Assembly: GCA_040954595.2 (NCBI GenBank)
Contig: CM082596.2
Span: 7,068,001-7,132,000, forward strand
From: Balanoglossus misakiensis
Taxonomy: Eukaryota > Hemichordata
Direction of reading: 5' to 3'
Length of the DNA stretch: 64,000 nucleotides
Below the pieces are notes generated by a model that did not search any database, was not told where the DNA came from, and saw nothing but the letters and a program-made list of their open reading frames with translations. Below, piece after piece: positions 63,601 to 64,000 of this stretch. A program made the position numbers and the translations under genes. Within the stretch, counting starts at the first letter, position 1. Every line of letters starts with the position of its first letter.

Positions 63601-63932
63601 AAGTATGTTACAATCTACATTGCAGGTATACAGTGGATATACAGAAATGCACTGCAACATGTCTGGGAAGCTTCAATGATACTGATAGTGCAAATCTCTG
63701 ACATGAAGGGCATTTTTACTTCAGGAAACTTTTCCACTATAACATAATACACTGTGACACTCCAGTATTTGCAAAATCTAGACTTGATCAAGTTGATGTG
63801 AGATCTCACGGTCAGTGTTGTGGTTCATGGCATTTGAGACTGACATACCTACCTTGCAGCTGTAAAGAACGCTGATTTCAGTTTGCTGGCCACTGCTATG
63901 GCAACGTCAGACATCAGTGGTTGTACTGTTCC
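53343..63932 (-). CDS. RAB3GAP2: Rab3 GTPase-activating protein non-catalytic subunit (partial, C-terminal 21 exons)
   Basis: Partner of the catalytic subunit RAB3GAP1. The complex acts on Rab3 GTPases and as an exchange factor for Rab18 at membranes (family knowledge). Exons 5' to 3': 63853-63932, 63439-63525, 62996-63135, 62375-62594, 61714-61937, 61112-61176, 60566-60811, 59843-60116, 59506-59603, 59081-59353, 58339-58545, 57754-57883, 57218-57388, 56826-56932, 56425-56491, 56144-56250, 55719-55793, 55215-55517, 54733-54927, 53871-54026, 53343-53486. They give 1122 residues to the TAG, all phases consistent. Landmarks: [73 protein letters not shown]; and a C-terminus ending LVEAVDSLT. These match the vertebrate protein in order. 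The vertebrate protein is about 1390 residues, so roughly 270 N-terminal residues lie beyond the right edge. The linker around exons 57218-57388 and 56826-56932 looks shorter than in vertebrates. Confidence 0.93.
54496..54686. mobile_element. MITE-like element, TIR TTAAAGGTATACAGTCAC (family 1, copy 3)
   Basis: Starts TTAAAGGTATACAGTCACC and ends GGTGACCGTATACCTTTAA, in a RAB3GAP2 intron. The interior shares GATTGGCTAGATCTCAATTT with copy 1 (reverse orientation). About 190 bp. Confidence 0.85.
57065..57154. mobile_element. Short MITE-like element, TIR AACCCTTTCACC (family 3, copy 1)
   Basis: About 90 bp from AACCCCTTTCACCACC to GGTGGAAGGGTT, in a RAB3GAP2 intron. The whole unit is nearly palindromic, so orientation cannot be assigned. 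Confidence 0.75.
57589..57640. repeat. (AC)n microsatellite in a RAB3GAP2 intron
   Basis: About 25 AC units with one AG interruption. Confidence 0.95.
57978..58059. repeat. Foldback (long perfect-stem inverted repeat)
   Basis: TGGGCCATCCCGAGCAGAAA... and its reverse complement ...CTGCTTGGGATGGCCCA form a stem of about 33 bp with a loop of about 16 bases. The arms differ at only one or two positions. Confidence 0.85.
58107..58262. mobile_element. MITE-like element, TIR ACAGTCAAACC (family 2, copy 1)
   Basis: Starts ACAGTCAAACCTCTC and ends GGGGTTTGACTGT. The interior is built from repeated words such as AGTGGCCACTATA and ACTGGCC. About 156 bp, non-coding. Confidence 0.8.
58728..58817. mobile_element. 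Short MITE-like element (family 3, copy 2)
   Basis: AACCCTTTCATCC to GGTGGTGAAAGGGTT, 90 bp. The interior shares CCCTCTTTA, GGTCCAACTTTACCATAGAA and CCATGGTGGTGAAAGGGT with copy 3. Confidence 0.8.
59673..59824. mobile_element. MITE-like element (family 2, copy 2)
   Basis: Starts GCAGTCAAAAGCTGTCTATA and ends AGATTTGACTGT. It shares GGGACTTTCC, GGGACTGTAAC and AAGTGGCCACTATA with copy 1. RAB3GAP2 intron. Confidence 0.75.
62153..62208. repeat. Small foldback in a RAB3GAP2 intron
   Basis: CCCCTTTGCCAGA and TCTGGCAAAGGGGG are reverse complements about 25 bases apart, with a C-rich loop. Probably a repeat remnant. Confidence 0.5.
62720..62888. mobile_element. MITE-like element (family 2, copy 3)
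   Basis: Starts ACAGTCAAACCTGTG and ends CAGGTTTGACTT. The interior keeps ACTGGCCACTATATA and GGCCACC words. A shorter relic with the same right end (TTTGACTGTG) follows at about 62913-62960. RAB3GAP2 intron. Confidence 0.75.
63310..63397. mobile_element. Short MITE-like element (family 3, copy 3)
   Basis: AACCCTTTCACC to CCATGGTGGTGAAAGGGT, 88 bp, in a RAB3GAP2 intron, clearly related to the copy at 58728-58817. Confidence 0.8.
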
Positions 63933-64000
63933 CTGAAATGACAAATATATTTTCACCATTACATGTACATCATTATAACAACATTGAGTAATTTACCGGT

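Noticed and set aside
1-64000. tRNA, rRNA, CRISPR or viral sequences
   Set aside because: I looked for T-loop words, array-like spacing and viral or retroelement protein motifs and found none that held up.

Overview
This is nuclear DNA of an animal. Genes are split into many short exons with GT-AG introns, coding takes up a small share of the window, and the introns are full of small inverted-repeat transposons and microsatellites. Gene content (a mitochondrial CPSase with a live glutaminase site, Rab3GAP2, a 24-exon EF-hand/WD40 protein, a Ly6/uPAR pair) and compact introns of a few hundred bases suggest an invertebrate deuterostome. A lancelet (Branchiostoma-like) is my best guess, but that is inference.

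Layout, left to right. Positions 163-9588 (minus) hold the first 23 coding exons (960 codons) of a mitochondrial carbamoyl-phosphate synthetase of the CPS1/CPSase III type; the rest lies off the left edge. A non-coding leader exon probably sits at about 11711-11790. Positions 11.8-18.0 kb have no gene I can support. Two tandem Ly6/uPAR three-finger genes follow on the plus strand (18053-27389 and 29106-36783). Each has three exons, a signal-peptide exon, phase-1 introns and the same 12-cysteine pattern. Positions 38684-52452 (plus) hold a complete 24-exon, 1284-residue protein with two EF-hands and many WD40 repeats (WDR49/WDR64/EFCAB8/WDY family, probably ciliary or sperm-related). Positions 53343-63932 (minus) hold the last 21 exons (1122 residues) of RAB3GAP2, the non-catalytic subunit of the Rab3 GTPase-activating complex; its N-terminus is off the right edge. 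The last two genes are tail to tail with about 0.9 kb between stop codons.

Exon boundaries were read by hand from splice signals, reading phase and family resemblance. In all five genes the phases add up exactly, with one GC-AG intron in the WD40 gene. The genes do not form one pathway: they are urea/arginine nitrogen metabolism, cell-surface three-finger proteins, a calcium/WD scaffold and Rab regulation. Most of the non-genic signal is repetitive: at least six families of short terminal-inverted-repeat elements (one nested cluster inside RAB3GAP2), a 101-bp tandem duplication carrying the TCTCGCGAGA motif in a CPS intron, and several foldbacks. The points most worth follow-up are the retained glutaminase cysteine in the CPSase, the 12-cysteine Ly6 pair with intracellular-tail-like C-termini, the duplicated TCTCGCGAGA module, and a 254-codon antisense ORF inside a Ly6 intron.
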